Assembly (NCBI GenBank): GCA_023390675.1
Contig: JAEWCK010000214.1
Coordinates: 1 to 6,328 of the forward strand
From: Pseudomonadota bacterium
GTDB lineage: Bacteria > Pseudomonadota > Alphaproteobacteria > Sphingomonadales > Sphingomonadaceae
Direction of reading: 5' to 3'
DNA: 6,328 nt
Position numbers and translations under genes: made by a program
Shown: positions 6,295 through 6,328 of the stretch, piece by piece
Numbering within the stretch: the first letter of the stretch is position 1
Layout: every line of letters starts with the position of its first letter
Notes under the pieces: model-generated
Seen by the model: only the letters and a program-made list of their open reading frames with translations
Databases searched by the model: none
What the model was told of the DNA's origin: nothing

Positions 6295-6328
6295 CTTTGT
6301 GAATCTACCGCGCCCCGCCTCCATCGTC

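Overview
This window is GC-rich bacterial chromosome. Its gene order, codon use (strong G/C third positions), short leaders with weak Shine-Dalgarno sites, and protein types (GreB, DoxX, an 'SQQGRSGG..LARDV' small protein, ArsR plus VOC pair, 'PAAAQE' signal-peptide ends) point to an alphaproteobacterium, most likely a sphingomonad (Sphingomonas, Sphingopyxis or a relative). That placement is inferred from protein character, since no marker gene is present. Nine protein genes are supported and they fill most of the window. No RNA gene, CRISPR array, insertion sequence or phage gene is visible, and no gene-free stretch exceeds about 170 bases.

Left part (1-2413): a truncated serine hydrolase of the beta-lactamase/esterase class runs leftward off the edge. 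Diverging from it is a complete acyl-CoA synthetase (AMP-forming ligase) that probably starts at TTG 529 rather than at the upstream ATG, because a good ribosome site precedes the TTG and a TATAAT box overlaps the ATG. Ten bases after its stop lies a REPIN-like element: two copies of a CCCGGC-GAAA-GCCGGG mini-hairpin in inverted orientation, together able to fold into a 30-bp stem.

Middle part (2380-4661): a compact ArsR-type regulator and VOC-fold protein unit. The regulator is probably self-controlled: a sigma-70-like promoter is overlapped by a TTAGC-N6-GCTAA dyad, and the GTG start falls at the predicted transcription start. Its last 21 codons overlap the VOC gene out of frame by 65 bases. 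Two secreted proteins with similar signal peptides follow on the same strand: an unrecognised 167-residue protein with two cysteines, and a 304-residue secreted zinc metalloprotease-like protein with HELFH plus a downstream EGLA glutamate.

Right part (4665-6294), all leftward: greB (transcript-cleavage factor), acylphosphatase, an acidic and probably disordered 77-residue protein, and a four-helix DoxX membrane protein. DoxX ends only 3 bases from the metalloprotease stop, so the two transcription units converge with no room for a terminator. Ahead of the 77-residue gene is a possible general-stress (EcfG-type) promoter, GGAAC-N17-CTTT.

I see no clear new multi-gene system. The points most worth following are the ArsR/VOC overlap and its operator, the secreted metalloprotease next to an unknown secreted protein, the stress-promoter candidate on the small acidic gene, and the REPIN.
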